A stretch of DNA of 18,603 nt from UBA3071 sp965369635 (lineage in GTDB: Bacteria > Chloroflexota > Anaerolineae > UBA3071), in assembly GCA_965369635.1 (NCBI GenBank), contig CBDURC010000023.1:1-18603 (forward strand). The letters run 5' to 3'. Below, one piece after another: positions 5,870 through 12,740 of this stretch (position 1 is the first letter of the stretch; each line of letters opens with the position of its first letter). The notes beneath the pieces are model-generated. The model did no database searches. It saw only the letters and a program-made list of their open reading frames with translations, and had not been told where the DNA came from. The position numbers and the translations under genes are program-made.

Positions 5870-7548
5870 TGATCAAGTTTGACCACGTCACTTACACCTA
5901 TCCCGATCAGCCGCAGCCTGTCCTCCACGACTTCAGCCTAAGTGTGGAGGAGGGGGAATTGCTGCTGGTCATCGGCCCTTCGGGGTCGGGGAAGTCCACG
6001 CTGCTGCGCTGCCTTAACGGGCTGGTGCCGCACTTCTACGGCGGGCGCTGGCGAGGGAGATTGCACGTGGCCGGCCGCGATCCGGTGACCGTCGGCCCGC
6101 GGGGGATGAGCGACCTGGTGGGCTTCGTGCTGCAGGATCCTGAGGCGCAGTTCGTGGTGGACACGGTGGAGGCAGAACTGGCCTTCGCCATGGAGAACTT
6201 CGGGCTGCCGCAGCCGCTGATGCGCAAGCGGGTGGAGGAAGTGCTGGATCAGCTCAACATCGCTCACCTGCGGGAGCGGCCCATCAGCACGCTTTCGGGT
6301 GGGGAGAAGCAGCGGGTGGCCATCGCCGCTGTGCTGACGCTGCACCCGCGGGTGCTGGTACTGGACGAGCCGACGTCGCAGCTCGACCCACAGGCAGCGG
6401 AAGAGGTGCTCATCGCCCTGCGGCAACTCAACGAGGACCTGGGGTTGACAGTAGTGCTTTCAGAGCATCGCCTGGAGCGGGTGGTGCAGTACGCCGACTG
6501 GCTGCTGTACCTGCCGGGCGTGGGCGAGCGGCCTATCCGGGGCGAGCCGGCCGCGGTGTTGGCCCAGGTGGATCTCACGCCGCCCCTGGTGACGCTGGGC
6601 AAAACGCTGGGCTGGCAGCCATTGCCGCTGACGATCAAGGAAGGGAGGCGCTTTGCGCGCAGGCTATTCTCCGCCCCAACCCCTTCAGTTCCCTCAGCTA
6701 CCTCAGACCCTCCCGGAAAACGGAGGGCGCTCAGGGAAACTCAGAGGAGCTCTCCCGCCATCTCCGTGGAGGGTTTGCGGTATAGCTACGATGGCCACGA
6801 AGCGCTGCGGGGCGTCAACCTGACCATCAACCACGGCGAATTCATAGCCATCATGGGGCGTAACGGATCGGGGAAAACGACCTTGCTCAAGCAAATGGTG
6901 GGATTGCTCAGGCCAGAGCGAGGGCGAGTGGAGATCACTCCAAATATCCAACCTCCAACCTCCAATACCCAATCCCTTGATACACGGCACACTTCCGTGG
7001 ACGATATCGTGAGGTTCGTAGGCTACGTGCCGCAGAATCCCAACGCACTCCTTTTCGCCGACACGCTGGCCGAGGAGTTGGCTTTCACCCGCAAGGGGCA
7101 CAGGCTACCGCCGGGAGACGACATGCCGCTGCTGGAGGCACTGGGGCTCACTGAACACGTGCATCGTTATCCCCGAGACCTGAGCGGCGGTGAACGGCAG
7201 CGTGCGGCGTTGGCCGCGGTGCTCGTCGCTCAGCCGCAGATCATTCTCCTGGACGAGCCGACTCGCGGGCTGGACTACCAGCAGAAGCGGGCGTTGGCCA
7301 ATTTCCTGCGCGCCCAGAAGGCGGCAGGTCACACCGTGGTCATGGTCACCCACGATGTGGAACTGGTAGCCCAGTGCGCCGACCGCGTGGTGCTTATGGC
7401 CGAGGGGGAAGTGGTGGTGGACGGCCCCACCCGCCAGGTGATGAGCGATTCTCTGGTCTTCGCCACGCAGGTGAATAAGCTGTTCCGCGATCCCCGCTTC
7501 CTCACTGTGGAGGATGTGCTGATGGCCGGTAGATTGGGGGATTGGTAG
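5869..7548 (+). CDS. ecfA: ECF transporter fused ATPase (EcfA-EcfA')
   Basis: 559 residues with two complete ABC ATPase domains that power the ECF importer. Domain 1 (about 1-250) has Walker A GPSGSGKST at 36-44, Q-loop Q89, signature LSGGEKQ at 142-148, Walker B ending DEPTSQLD at about 166-173 and H200. Domain 2 (about 297-559) has Walker A GRNGSGKTT at 330-338, Q389, signature LSGGERQ at 438-444, Walker B with DEPTRGLD at about 462-469 and H495. All catalytic residues are present in both halves. The linker (about 262-297) is Pro/Ser-rich. In domain 2, residues about 357-375, normally a short glycine turn, are replaced by a segment encoded by a heptanucleotide tandem array. ATG 5869 is chosen; TTG 5863 is also possible, both inside an octad repeat. 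The gene is followed by the S-component gene with a gap of one base. Confidence 0.93.
   Translation: MIKFDHVTYTYPDQPQPVLHDFSLSVEEGELLLVIGPSGSGKSTLLRCLNGLVPHFYGGRWRGRLHVAGRDPVTVGPRGMSDLVGFVLQDPEAQFVVDTVEAELAFAMENFGLPQPLMRKRVEEVLDQLNIAHLRERPISTLSGGEKQRVAIAAVLTLHPRVLVLDEPTSQLDPQAAEEVLIALRQLNEDLGLTVVLSEHRLERVVQYADWLLYLPGVGERPIRGEPAAVLAQVDLTPPLVTLGKTLGWQPLPLTIKEGRRFARRLFSAPTPSVPSATSDPPGKRRALRETQRSSPAISVEGLRYSYDGHEALRGVNLTINHGEFIAIMGRNGSGKTTLLKQMVGLLRPERGRVEITPNIQPPTSNTQSLDTRHTSVDDIVRFVGYVPQNPNALLFADTLAEELAFTRKGHRLPPGDDMPLLEALGLTEHVHRYPRDLSGGERQRAALAAVLVAQPQIILLDEPTRGLDYQQKRALANFLRAQKAAGHTVVMVTHDVELVAQCADRVVLMAEGEVVVDGPTRQVMSDSLVFATQVNKLFRDPRFLTVEDVLMAGRLGDW
6686..6712 (+). repeat. Period-9 array in the linker of the fused ATPase
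   Basis: CAGTTCCCT (6686-6694), CAGCTACCT (6695-6703) and CAGACCCTC (6704-6712) form three related nonamers, encoding part of the Ser/Pro linker. Just downstream an imperfect inverted copy appears: CCCTCCCG, gaaaa, CGGAGGG (about 6709-6728), then GCTCAGGGAAACTCAG. The segment resembles intergenic DNA that has become coding. Confidence 0.45.
6945..6972 (+). repeat. In-frame heptanucleotide array inside ecfA
   Basis: TATCCAA (6945-6951), CCTCCAA (6952-6958), CCTCCAA (6959-6965) and TACCCAA (6966-6972). The units closely resemble those at 15771-15833 and 16921-16948. It encodes the core of NIQPPTSNTQ in ATPase domain 2, between Walker A and the Q-loop. Confidence 0.75.
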
Positions 7549-7559
7549 GTTGGTAGACT
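7528..7559 (+). repeat. Period-8 tandem array over the ecfA stop and S-component start
   Basis: Four octads: GGTAGATT (7528-7535), GGGGGATT (7536-7543), GGTAGGTT (7544-7551) and GGTAGACT (7552-7559). The array supplies the last residues and stop codon (TAG 7546-7548) of the ATPase and the TTG start codon at 7550 of the next gene. Confidence 0.75.
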
Positions 7560-8434
7560 CAGCAGATCGCAGATTCAAAGTAGAGGCGACTCCCAGCCGC
7601 CGGTTCGGTGAGCGAACCACTAAGCTCTGGAACACCGCTATCCTCCTCGCCGCCAGCCTGGTGGGCGTGGTCTCTTTCGCCTATCCCTTCCTCGTGCCCC
7701 AGCAAGAAGCGGGCTTTGGGGCGCTGGCCCATGCGCAGGATGCGCCATGGGTCTTCGTGGTGCTGGTGGCGCTCTGCCTGGGGGCGGTGGTGGGCAACCT
7801 GGGCTCAGGGCAGATGAACGCCAAGATGGTAGCCATGCTGGGCATCCTTTCGGCCATTAACGCTGTCCTGCGGCTGGTACCTGGGCCGGCGGGTTTTGCC
7901 GCCGTCTTCTTCTTGCCCATCCTCTGCGGTTACGTCTACGGCCCAACCTTCGGCTTCCTGCTGGGCGCACTGTCATTGCTGGTGTCGGCGTTGCTGGGAG
8001 GTGGAGTAGGACCGTGGTTGCCCTACCAGATGTTCGCCACCGGCTGGGTGGGGCTGCTTTCGGCGCTGCTGCCAGAGAACCTCCTTCGCCACCTGGGCCG
8101 GGCGGAGGCGGTGCTGCTGGCGCTGTGGGGCTTCGGGATGGGGCTTCTTTTCGGTGCAGTGATGAACCTCTGGTTCTGGCCCTTCATCTTCGCACCCGGG
8201 CAATCGAGTCTCTACTGGCAGACTGGGCTGAGCCTGGGGCAGACGCTACAGCGTTACGCCGTTTTCTACGGAGCTACCTCGTTCGTCTGGGACCTGGGCC
8301 GGGCAGGGGGAAACGGCTTGCTCATTCTTCTCTTCGGCGCGCCCGTCCTGCGTCTGCTGCGTCGCTTCCGCCAGCGTTTTCGCTTCCATGTAGACCTTGT
8401 GATCGAGCCAGAACCGGTTCGCCCGCAGCCATAG
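7550..8434 (+). CDS. ECF transporter substrate-binding (S) component, putative cobalamin/precursor
   Basis: 294 residues. A cytoplasmic N-terminal stretch (1-25) is followed by hydrophobic segments near 28-48, 67-83, 93-109, 113-133, 134-150, 160-174, 187-206 and 255-271. The central pattern MVAMLGILSAINAVLRLV (93-110), GYVYGPTFGFLLGALSLLVS (127-146) and GGGVGPWLPYQMFATGWVG (150-168) is typical of ECF S components of the kind found beside dedicated EcfT/EcfA genes in Actinobacteria and Chloroflexota. S components bind the vitamin and topple in the membrane when the EcfT-EcfA module fires. The only in-frame start after the upstream stop at 7520 is TTG 7550 (ATT 7541 is a rarer option), and it lies inside an octad repeat. 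The family alone does not prove the substrate. The riboswitch and the DUF4430/barrel genes make cobalamin or a corrinoid precursor the leading candidate. Confidence 0.82.
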   Translation: MVDSADRRFKVEATPSRRFGERTTKLWNTAILLAASLVGVVSFAYPFLVPQQEAGFGALAHAQDAPWVFVVLVALCLGAVVGNLGSGQMNAKMVAMLGILSAINAVLRLVPGPAGFAAVFFLPILCGYVYGPTFGFLLGALSLLVSALLGGGVGPWLPYQMFATGWVGLLSALLPENLLRHLGRAEAVLLALWGFGMGLLFGAVMNLWFWPFIFAPGQSSLYWQTGLSLGQTLQRYAVFYGATSFVWDLGRAGGNGLLILLFGAPVLRLLRRFRQRFRFHVDLVIEPEPVRPQP

Positions 8435-8488
8435 AGGGGCGATTCCGCTTACGCCTCTCCACATGCACTCCCTTGTCTCCCTGCTCAA

Positions 8489-8518
8489 TTGTCAAGACTC
8501 CTCAGATTGTGGTAAAAT
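8489..8518 (+). promoter_or_regulatory. Sigma-70-type promoter for the lipid kinase-xseAB group
   Basis: TTGTCA at 8489-8494 and TAAAAT at 8513-8518 are separated by 18 bp. The ATG follows at 8528, so transcription would start about 2-4 bases before it and the message would be nearly leaderless. Alternatively GGAG at 8519-8522 acts as a ribosome binding site for a longer transcript. Confidence 0.6.
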
Positions 8519-8527
8519 GGAGCTGCC

Positions 8528-9472
8528 ATGAAGGCTCTGTTGATTCATAACCCCGCGGCGGGGATGTACAGCCATCGCTGGGGGCTGCGCCGGGCGGTGA
8601 CCCGCCTAGAGCGGCATGACTGGCAAGTTACCTGGCGAACGACGGAGAAGCCTGCCGACGCGATGGCCTGGGCTCGCCAGGCAGTCACGTCCGGCTACGA
8701 TGTGGTCATCGCCGCTGGCGGCGACGGCACCATCGGGCAGGTGGTGAATGGGCTAGCCGGGAGCGACATTGCGCTGGGCATTCTGCCCCTGGGCAGCGGC
8801 AATGTGTTAGCCCGCGATCTGGGACTGCCAAAGCCTGGCACCTTGCATCCCTTCGCCTTGGAAGATGCTGCGCAGATGCTCTTGGATAGCGTACCGCGTC
8901 GCGTGGATCTGGGATGGGCCAACGGGCGTCACTTCTTCTCCTGGGCCGGCGTCGGCCTGGACGCTGAGATCATCAGGGGAGTGGAATCGCAGCCGGGAGT
9001 GAAGCGGCGGATGGGGCTGGTGGGGTTTCTCGTCTTCGTTGCCCTAACCTTGCGCACCTACGCTGGCACCCGATCCACGGTGCTCATTGATGGTCGCCGA
9101 GTCAGTCGCCGCATCATCCTGGCCTTGGTCAGCAACATCGAACTGTACGGGCGTTATTTCCACATTGCCCCCACAGCCCGTCTCGACGATGGCTTGCTGG
9201 ATGTGTGTTGCTTCCACGGCCAAAACATCTCCGTTATCTTCTACCACGCCTTTACTGTCCTCCTGCAGCGGCACATCGGCGATCCTCGCGTGAGCTACTA
9301 CCAGGCCCGCCGCGTGGAGATCGAGACCGCCCGTCCGCTGCCCGTGCAGTTGGATGGCGAACCTTTCGGCATGACACCGTTGACCATCAAGGTCGTGCCC
9401 CAAGCACTCACGCTGCTCCTGCCGCCGAAGCTGGCGCAGAATCGGTTTGTCACATCAGGGCAAGAACCATAA
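8528..9472 (+). CDS. Diacylglycerol kinase family lipid kinase (YegS/DagK-like)
   Basis: 314 residues. The N-terminal catalytic domain shows HNPAAG (7-12), the nucleotide-binding GGDGT (64-68) with NG in QVVNGLAG, and PLGSGN (87-92). These are diagnostic of the DAGK_cat/NAD-kinase-like fold. The C-terminal half is the beta-sandwich seen in YegS/DgkB proteins, ending with QLDGEPFGMTP followed by hydrophobic strands. Such enzymes phosphorylate diacylglycerol or related lipids at the inner membrane face for phospholipid recycling. The exact lipid cannot be told from sequence. It has its own promoter (8489-8518) and a gap of two bases to xseA, so the two are translationally close and surely co-transcribed. 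Confidence 0.9.
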   Translation: MKALLIHNPAAGMYSHRWGLRRAVTRLERHDWQVTWRTTEKPADAMAWARQAVTSGYDVVIAAGGDGTIGQVVNGLAGSDIALGILPLGSGNVLARDLGLPKPGTLHPFALEDAAQMLLDSVPRRVDLGWANGRHFFSWAGVGLDAEIIRGVESQPGVKRRMGLVGFLVFVALTLRTYAGTRSTVLIDGRRVSRRIILALVSNIELYGRYFHIAPTARLDDGLLDVCCFHGQNISVIFYHAFTVLLQRHIGDPRVSYYQARRVEIETARPLPVQLDGEPFGMTPLTIKVVPQALTLLLPPKLAQNRFVTSGQEP

Positions 9473-9474
9473 TC

Positions 9475-10680
9475 ATGGCCGATCGCATTTACAGCATCTC
9501 CCAACTCACGGCCTACGTCAAGTCCGCGTTGCAGATGGATCCCCTCCTGCAAGACGTCTGGGTTGGGGGGGAAGTGTCCAACTTCACCCGCGCTGCCTCG
9601 GGGCATTGCTACTTCACACTGAAAGATGAACGAGCGGCGCTGTCTTGTGTCATGTGGCGTTCGCAGGCGGCTCTTCTGCTCGCCCTGCCACGGAATGGTG
9701 AGGCCGTGCTGGCCCATGGCACTATCTCTGTCTATGAGGCGCGGGGCATCTACCAGCTCTACGTGGATATCCTGCAACCGGCGGGGTTGGGACGGCTCTA
9801 TCTGGAGTTCGAGGCGCTAAAGCAGAGGCTGGCAGAGGAGGGTCTTTTCGACGACGAACGCAAGCGTCCGCTACCAGCGCTGCCGCGGCGCATCGGTGTG
9901 GTCACCTCGCCGCAGGCGGCGGCGCTGCGGGACATCCTACGCACGCTCAGCGGTCGCTGTCCCCTGGCCGACGTCCTGCTGGCCCCCACGCTGGTGCAGG
10001 GGGCCGAAGCCCCGCCACAGATCGTGGCTGCGCTGGCGGCGCTCAACCGCTGGTCAGCCGAGAGGGAGCCGGTGGACGTGATCATCGTCGCTCGCGGTGG
10101 CGGCTCGCTGGAAGATCTGTGGGCCTTCAACGACGAACGGGTGGCACGGGCCATCGCCGCCTCAGCTATCCCTGTCATCAGCGGCGTGGGGCACGAAACC
10201 GATTTCACCATCGCTGACTTCGTCGCCGACCTGCGGGCGTCGACGCCCACGGGCGCAGCGGCTGCCGCCGTGCCCGATGGGCGGGAACTGGCGGTGCTGG
10301 TGCAAGGCCTGGCGGCTCAGTTGGCGGGACTGATGACAGAGGAGGTTATATCCAGTCGTCAGACATTGGCAGTGCAAGAACGAGCACTGGCCCGTAACTC
10401 GCCGCTGCAACTGCTGGCCGGCTATCGCCAGCGGGTGGACGAACTGAGCCGTGCGGCGGTGCTGGCGTGGGACCATCGGTTGACACTGTGGCGGGAACGG
10501 CTGACGGGCTTGCGCGGGCGGTTGAAGGCGGTCAGCCCACTGGAAGTGCTAGGGCGGGGCTATGCCATCGTGCGGCACGGGGAGACGGGGGAGGTGGTGA
10601 GCCGCGTGGGGCAGGTGGCACGTGGTGATCCCATCGCCGTGCGTGTGCAAGATGGGGAGTTCGAGGCAGAGGTTGGGTAA
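9475..10680 (+). CDS. xseA: Exodeoxyribonuclease VII large subunit
   Basis: 401 residues. XseA is the catalytic subunit of exonuclease VII, which degrades single-stranded DNA from both ends and works in mismatch repair and damage clearance. The N-terminal OB-fold (about 5-100) contains VWVGGEVSNFTRAASGHCYF. The catalytic domain has GVVTSPQAAALRDIL (141-155, D153), ARGGGSLEDLWAFNDE (206-221, R207) and ISGVGHETDFTIADFVADLR (235-254, H240 and D243), followed by ASTPTGAAAA. The coiled-coil region is at about 270-360 and the C-terminal VSPLEVLGRGYAIV closes the family pattern. The usual TSPTGAA is TSPQAAA here. ATG 9475 is chosen because the OB-fold pattern starts at YSISQLTAYVK; the frame open upstream overlaps the lipid kinase. 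xseB follows after 18 bases. Confidence 0.96.
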   Translation: MADRIYSISQLTAYVKSALQMDPLLQDVWVGGEVSNFTRAASGHCYFTLKDERAALSCVMWRSQAALLLALPRNGEAVLAHGTISVYEARGIYQLYVDILQPAGLGRLYLEFEALKQRLAEEGLFDDERKRPLPALPRRIGVVTSPQAAALRDILRTLSGRCPLADVLLAPTLVQGAEAPPQIVAALAALNRWSAEREPVDVIIVARGGGSLEDLWAFNDERVARAIAASAIPVISGVGHETDFTIADFVADLRASTPTGAAAAAVPDGRELAVLVQGLAAQLAGLMTEEVISSRQTLAVQERALARNSPLQLLAGYRQRVDELSRAAVLAWDHRLTLWRERLTGLRGRLKAVSPLEVLGRGYAIVRHGETGEVVSRVGQVARGDPIAVRVQDGEFEAEVG

Positions 10681-10698
10681 CAGTGAGCTATTGTCAAA

Positions 10699-10965
10699 AT
10701 GAACAAAGAAACTCTCTCTTTCGAGAATGCCTTCAAGGAATTGGAGGAGACCGTTCGTAAGATGGAAGCGGGCGGACAGACGCTAGAGAAATCGCTGGCC
10801 CTCTTCGAACGGGGCACAGAACTGGCAGCGCTGTGCAATGAGCAGCTTGACCACGCCGAACTGCGCGTGCGGCAACTCCTGCCCGCGCCCGAGGGTGAGG
10901 TCGAAGCTGTGCCCTTTGAGGATTGGGAAGGGGAAGGGGAACCTGACGTTGGTTTTCCGTTCTGA
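10699..10965 (+). CDS. xseB: Exodeoxyribonuclease VII small subunit
   Basis: 88 residues, the usual size. XseB wraps around the XseA coiled coil and is needed for a working exonuclease VII. The family pattern is clear: SFENAFKELEETVRKMEAGG (7-26), LEKSLALFERGTELAALCN (29-47) and a final helix with AELRVRQLL. The acidic tail after residue 65 is variable in the family. No good ribosome binding site precedes ATG 10699. It follows xseA by 18 bases, and this adjacency supports both calls. Confidence 0.95.
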   Translation: MNKETLSFENAFKELEETVRKMEAGGQTLEKSLALFERGTELAALCNEQLDHAELRVRQLLPAPEGEVEAVPFEDWEGEGEPDVGFPF

Positions 10966-11014
10966 TGGATTAGGTATCAGGTCTGGAACCCTCCACCCTC
11001 AGGAGAATACGGGA

Positions 11015-11431
11015 ATGGTCATCACACGCACGATCCAGTTGCGGACCCGCGGTGACGCCGACATGCTGGATATCACTCAGGAGGTGGCCCGTGAGGTGGG
11101 GTCTTCGGGGGTCAACTCGGGCATCGTCACCATCTTCGCCCCCAGCGCCACCAGCGGGCTGACGACGATCGAGTACGAGTCGGGCGCGCTGGCGGACCTG
11201 AAGCAGGTCTTCGACGAGGTAGTGCCTGAGAATCGGGACTACCGCCACAACCTGCGCTGGGGGGATGGCAACGGCCACTCGCACGTCAGGGCGGCGCTGC
11301 TGGGGCCATCACTCACCGTGCCCTTCAGCGGCGGCCGGTTGCTGTTGGGCACCTGGCAGCATGTCACCTACATAGACTTCGACAATCGCCCCCGCAGGCG
11401 CGAGCTTATTCTGCAAATTCTAGGGGAGTAA
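11015..11431 (+). CDS. YjbQ/UPF0047 family protein
   Basis: 138 residues, the standard length of this compact beta-rich family (UPF0047, YjbQ in E. coli, reported to have weak thiamine-phosphate synthase activity; the native role is unsettled). Conserved features: SGIVTIFAPSATSGLTTIEY (35-54), the N..WGDGNGHSH block near 79-90 with the histidine pair, ALLGPSLTVPF (94-104) and GGRLLLGTWQHVTYIDFDNR (106-125), ending RPRRRELILQILGE. AGGAGA at 11001-11006 sets the start at 11015. It lies 49 bases after xseB and may share its transcript. Convergent to the translin gene. Confidence 0.92.
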   Translation: MVITRTIQLRTRGDADMLDITQEVAREVGSSGVNSGIVTIFAPSATSGLTTIEYESGALADLKQVFDEVVPENRDYRHNLRWGDGNGHSHVRAALLGPSLTVPFSGGRLLLGTWQHVTYIDFDNRPRRRELILQILGE

Positions 11432-11472
11432 ACCCAAAGCGCAGAACGTGAAGCGCACGCACCGTCGGACGA

Positions 11473-11493
11473 TCACGTTTTACGTTTCACGCT
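11473..11493 (+). repeat. Heptad array over the translin stop codon
   Basis: TCACGTT (11473-11479), TTACGTT (11480-11486) and TCACGCT (11487-11493). The middle unit contains the stop codon of the - strand translin gene (11480-11482). CGTGAAGCG at 11447-11455 can pair with CGTTTCACG at 11483-11491 (one G-U), so a weak hairpin between the convergent genes is possible. Confidence 0.5.
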
Positions 11494-12121
11494 TCCCCAT
11501 GCGCTCCTCGAAAGCCTGCAGCGCCTCCTGCAACCGCTCCTGCCGCATGGCGACGGTCAGATCGCCCCGCGTGCGCTCCACCACGCCCCGCACCATGTCC
11601 GAAGTGCGACGTAGGCCCCTGGTGATGGCGTCGGGAAAGTCCACCGTCATCAGCAGGCTGTAGGCCTCGTCCATAAGCTCTAAGAACGGCTCGCCCTGGG
11701 CCACCTCACCCCGCCGGATGAGATTGAGCACGTGCCTCCGCATCTCTCCAACCGCCTCCCCCACGCCTTTGAGGTAGACAGGATAGGGCACGCCCAACTC
11801 CTCCGGCTCCGGCAGCGGCTGCCCCGTGATCCAGGCGAAGCTGACGTGTGCCTCGGCCAGCTCTTTCAGCGCATCGAGCGTGTAGCCGGTGTAGAACAGG
11901 TCAGGGTGAGCTTGCAGATCGGCGGTCATCTCAGCGGCCGCGGCGCGAGCGGTAGCCAAGAGCTCGGATGCCCGGTCGAACTCGCCCCGGTGGGTGGCGC
12001 GAATGCTGTGCGCGCAGTAGCGGATCAGCTCGCGGGAGCGCTGCAAGGTAGCATCTCGTACGTCGTTCTTGGCCGTGAGCTCTGCCCGCGTCCGTTCCAC
12101 GATGGCCGTGAGTTGATCCAT
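11480..12121 (-). CDS. Translin-family protein
   Basis: 213 residues, all-helical. The pattern RDATLQRSRELIRYCAHSIR (22-41) with ATHRGEFDRA, HPDLFYTGYTLDALKELAEA (72-91), then GVGEAVGEMRRHVLNLIRRG (119-138) and DAITRGLRRTSDMVRGVVER (164-183) matches the prokaryotic translin/TRAX family. In eukaryotes translin and TRAX form an octameric RNase (C3PO). Acidic residues E87, E90, E122 and E126 sit where the TRAX catalytic acids are expected, so nuclease activity is possible; this is inference from memory of the family. ATG 12121 has GGAG about 10 bases upstream. It starts 6 bases after the DUF3467 gene, so both are read from one promoter near 12496-12524. Confidence 0.82.
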   Translation of the reverse strand: MDQLTAIVERTRAELTAKNDVRDATLQRSRELIRYCAHSIRATHRGEFDRASELLATARAAAAEMTADLQAHPDLFYTGYTLDALKELAEAHVSFAWITGQPLPEPEELGVPYPVYLKGVGEAVGEMRRHVLNLIRRGEVAQGEPFLELMDEAYSLLMTVDFPDAITRGLRRTSDMVRGVVERTRGDLTVAMRQERLQEALQAFEERMGKRET

Positions 12122-12127
12122 GACATT

Positions 12128-12448
12128 TCACTCCCGATGCACGAAGCCCAGGGGCCGCTCGCGGGCTTCCTGTTCCTCTGGTGCGATCTTGATCTCGCCG
12201 AACCGCTTCTCGTACTTGGCCAGGTTGTCGCCCAATGCTTTGTGCAGCGCCTTGGCGTTGGTGGGCGTCATCAGAATGCGGGCGTAGACCTTGACCTTGG
12301 GCATGTTGGGCAGCAAGCGGGCGAAGTCGATGATGACCTCGGAGGGTGAGTGATTAAGGATAGCAAAGTTGGCGTAAATAGCCTCCAGGTCAACAGGCAT
12401 CTCCACATTGAGCTGACGCCGCGGTGCGCTGGCGGGTTTCTGAGCCAT
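12128..12448 (-). CDS. DUF3467 domain protein
   Basis: 106 residues. After a basic N-terminus, residues about 13-90 show the DUF3467 pattern: YANFAILNHSPSEVIIDFAR (25-44), then KVYARILMTPTNAKALHKAL (53-72), DNLAKYEKRFGEI (74-86) and acidic PEEQEA. The molecular role of the family is unknown. GGAGGT at 12455-12460 (complement) gives a strong ribosome binding site, and a near-consensus promoter lies upstream. It leads the translin gene by 6 bases, so a shared function, perhaps in nucleic-acid handling, is plausible but unproven. Confidence 0.88.
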   Translation of the reverse strand: MAQKPASAPRRQLNVEMPVDLEAIYANFAILNHSPSEVIIDFARLLPNMPKVKVYARILMTPTNAKALHKALGDNLAKYEKRFGEIKIAPEEQEARERPLGFVHRE

Positions 12449-12495
12449 GGACAGACCTCCGATCTCTTGTGAATGGGCTGAACAACACTGACCAG

Positions 12496-12524
12496 AGTGT
12501 ACCTCAAAAGCTGAGGGCTGTCAA
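12496..12524 (-). promoter_or_regulatory. Promoter of the DUF3467-translin operon
   Basis: On the - strand, TTGACA (12524-12519) and TACACT (12501-12496) are separated by exactly 17 bp. Transcription would start near 12489, leaving a leader of about 40 bases before the GGAGGT site and ATG 12448. It is back to back with the tRNA promoter. Confidence 0.8.
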
Positions 12525-12551
12525 CAAAACGTACAGCAACAGCGCGCCGAT

Positions 12552-12580
12552 TTGCCAACGTGGAAGAAGTTTGGTATAAT
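12552..12580 (+). promoter_or_regulatory. Promoter of tRNA-Val
   Basis: TTGCCA at 12552-12557 and a perfect TATAAT at 12575-12580 have a 17-bp spacer. The tRNA begins 14 bases after the -10 element, so the 5' leader would be only about 7 bases. Confidence 0.85.
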
Positions 12581-12593
12581 TCAACCAGAGTTC

Positions 12594-12667
12594 GGGCGGT
12601 TAGCTCAGCTGGCTAGAGCACATGCTTGACATGCATGAGGTCACAGGTTCAAGTCCCGTACCGCCCA
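12594..12667 (+). tRNA. tRNA-Val (anticodon GAC)
   Basis: 74 bases. The acceptor stem GGGCGGT (12594-12600) pairs with ACCGCCC (12660-12666), with discriminator A at 12667; CCA is not encoded. The D arm is GCTC...GAGC, the anticodon arm CATGC-TTGACAT-GCATG gives GAC, and the variable loop is AGGTC. The T arm has loop TTCAAGT, but the stem ACAGG/CCCGT contains an A-C mismatch in its middle pair. It reads GUC and GUU valine codons. Confidence 0.96.
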
Positions 12668-12675
12668 TTATCGCT

Positions 12676-12715
12676 ACCACGGCTGATCAAGTTTCGTCAG
12701 CCGTGGTTTGTTTTT
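12676..12715 (+). terminator. Intrinsic terminator of tRNA-Val
   Basis: ACCACGGCTGA (12676-12686) and TCAGCCGTGGT (12697-12707) form a perfect 11-bp stem with a 10-base loop, followed by TTGTTTTT (12708-12715). The T-tract is only on the + strand side, so it ends the tRNA transcript and not the convergent HTH gene. Confidence 0.93.
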
Positions 12716-12740
12716 ACGCTTTATGGCCTCCCCGCGCAAG

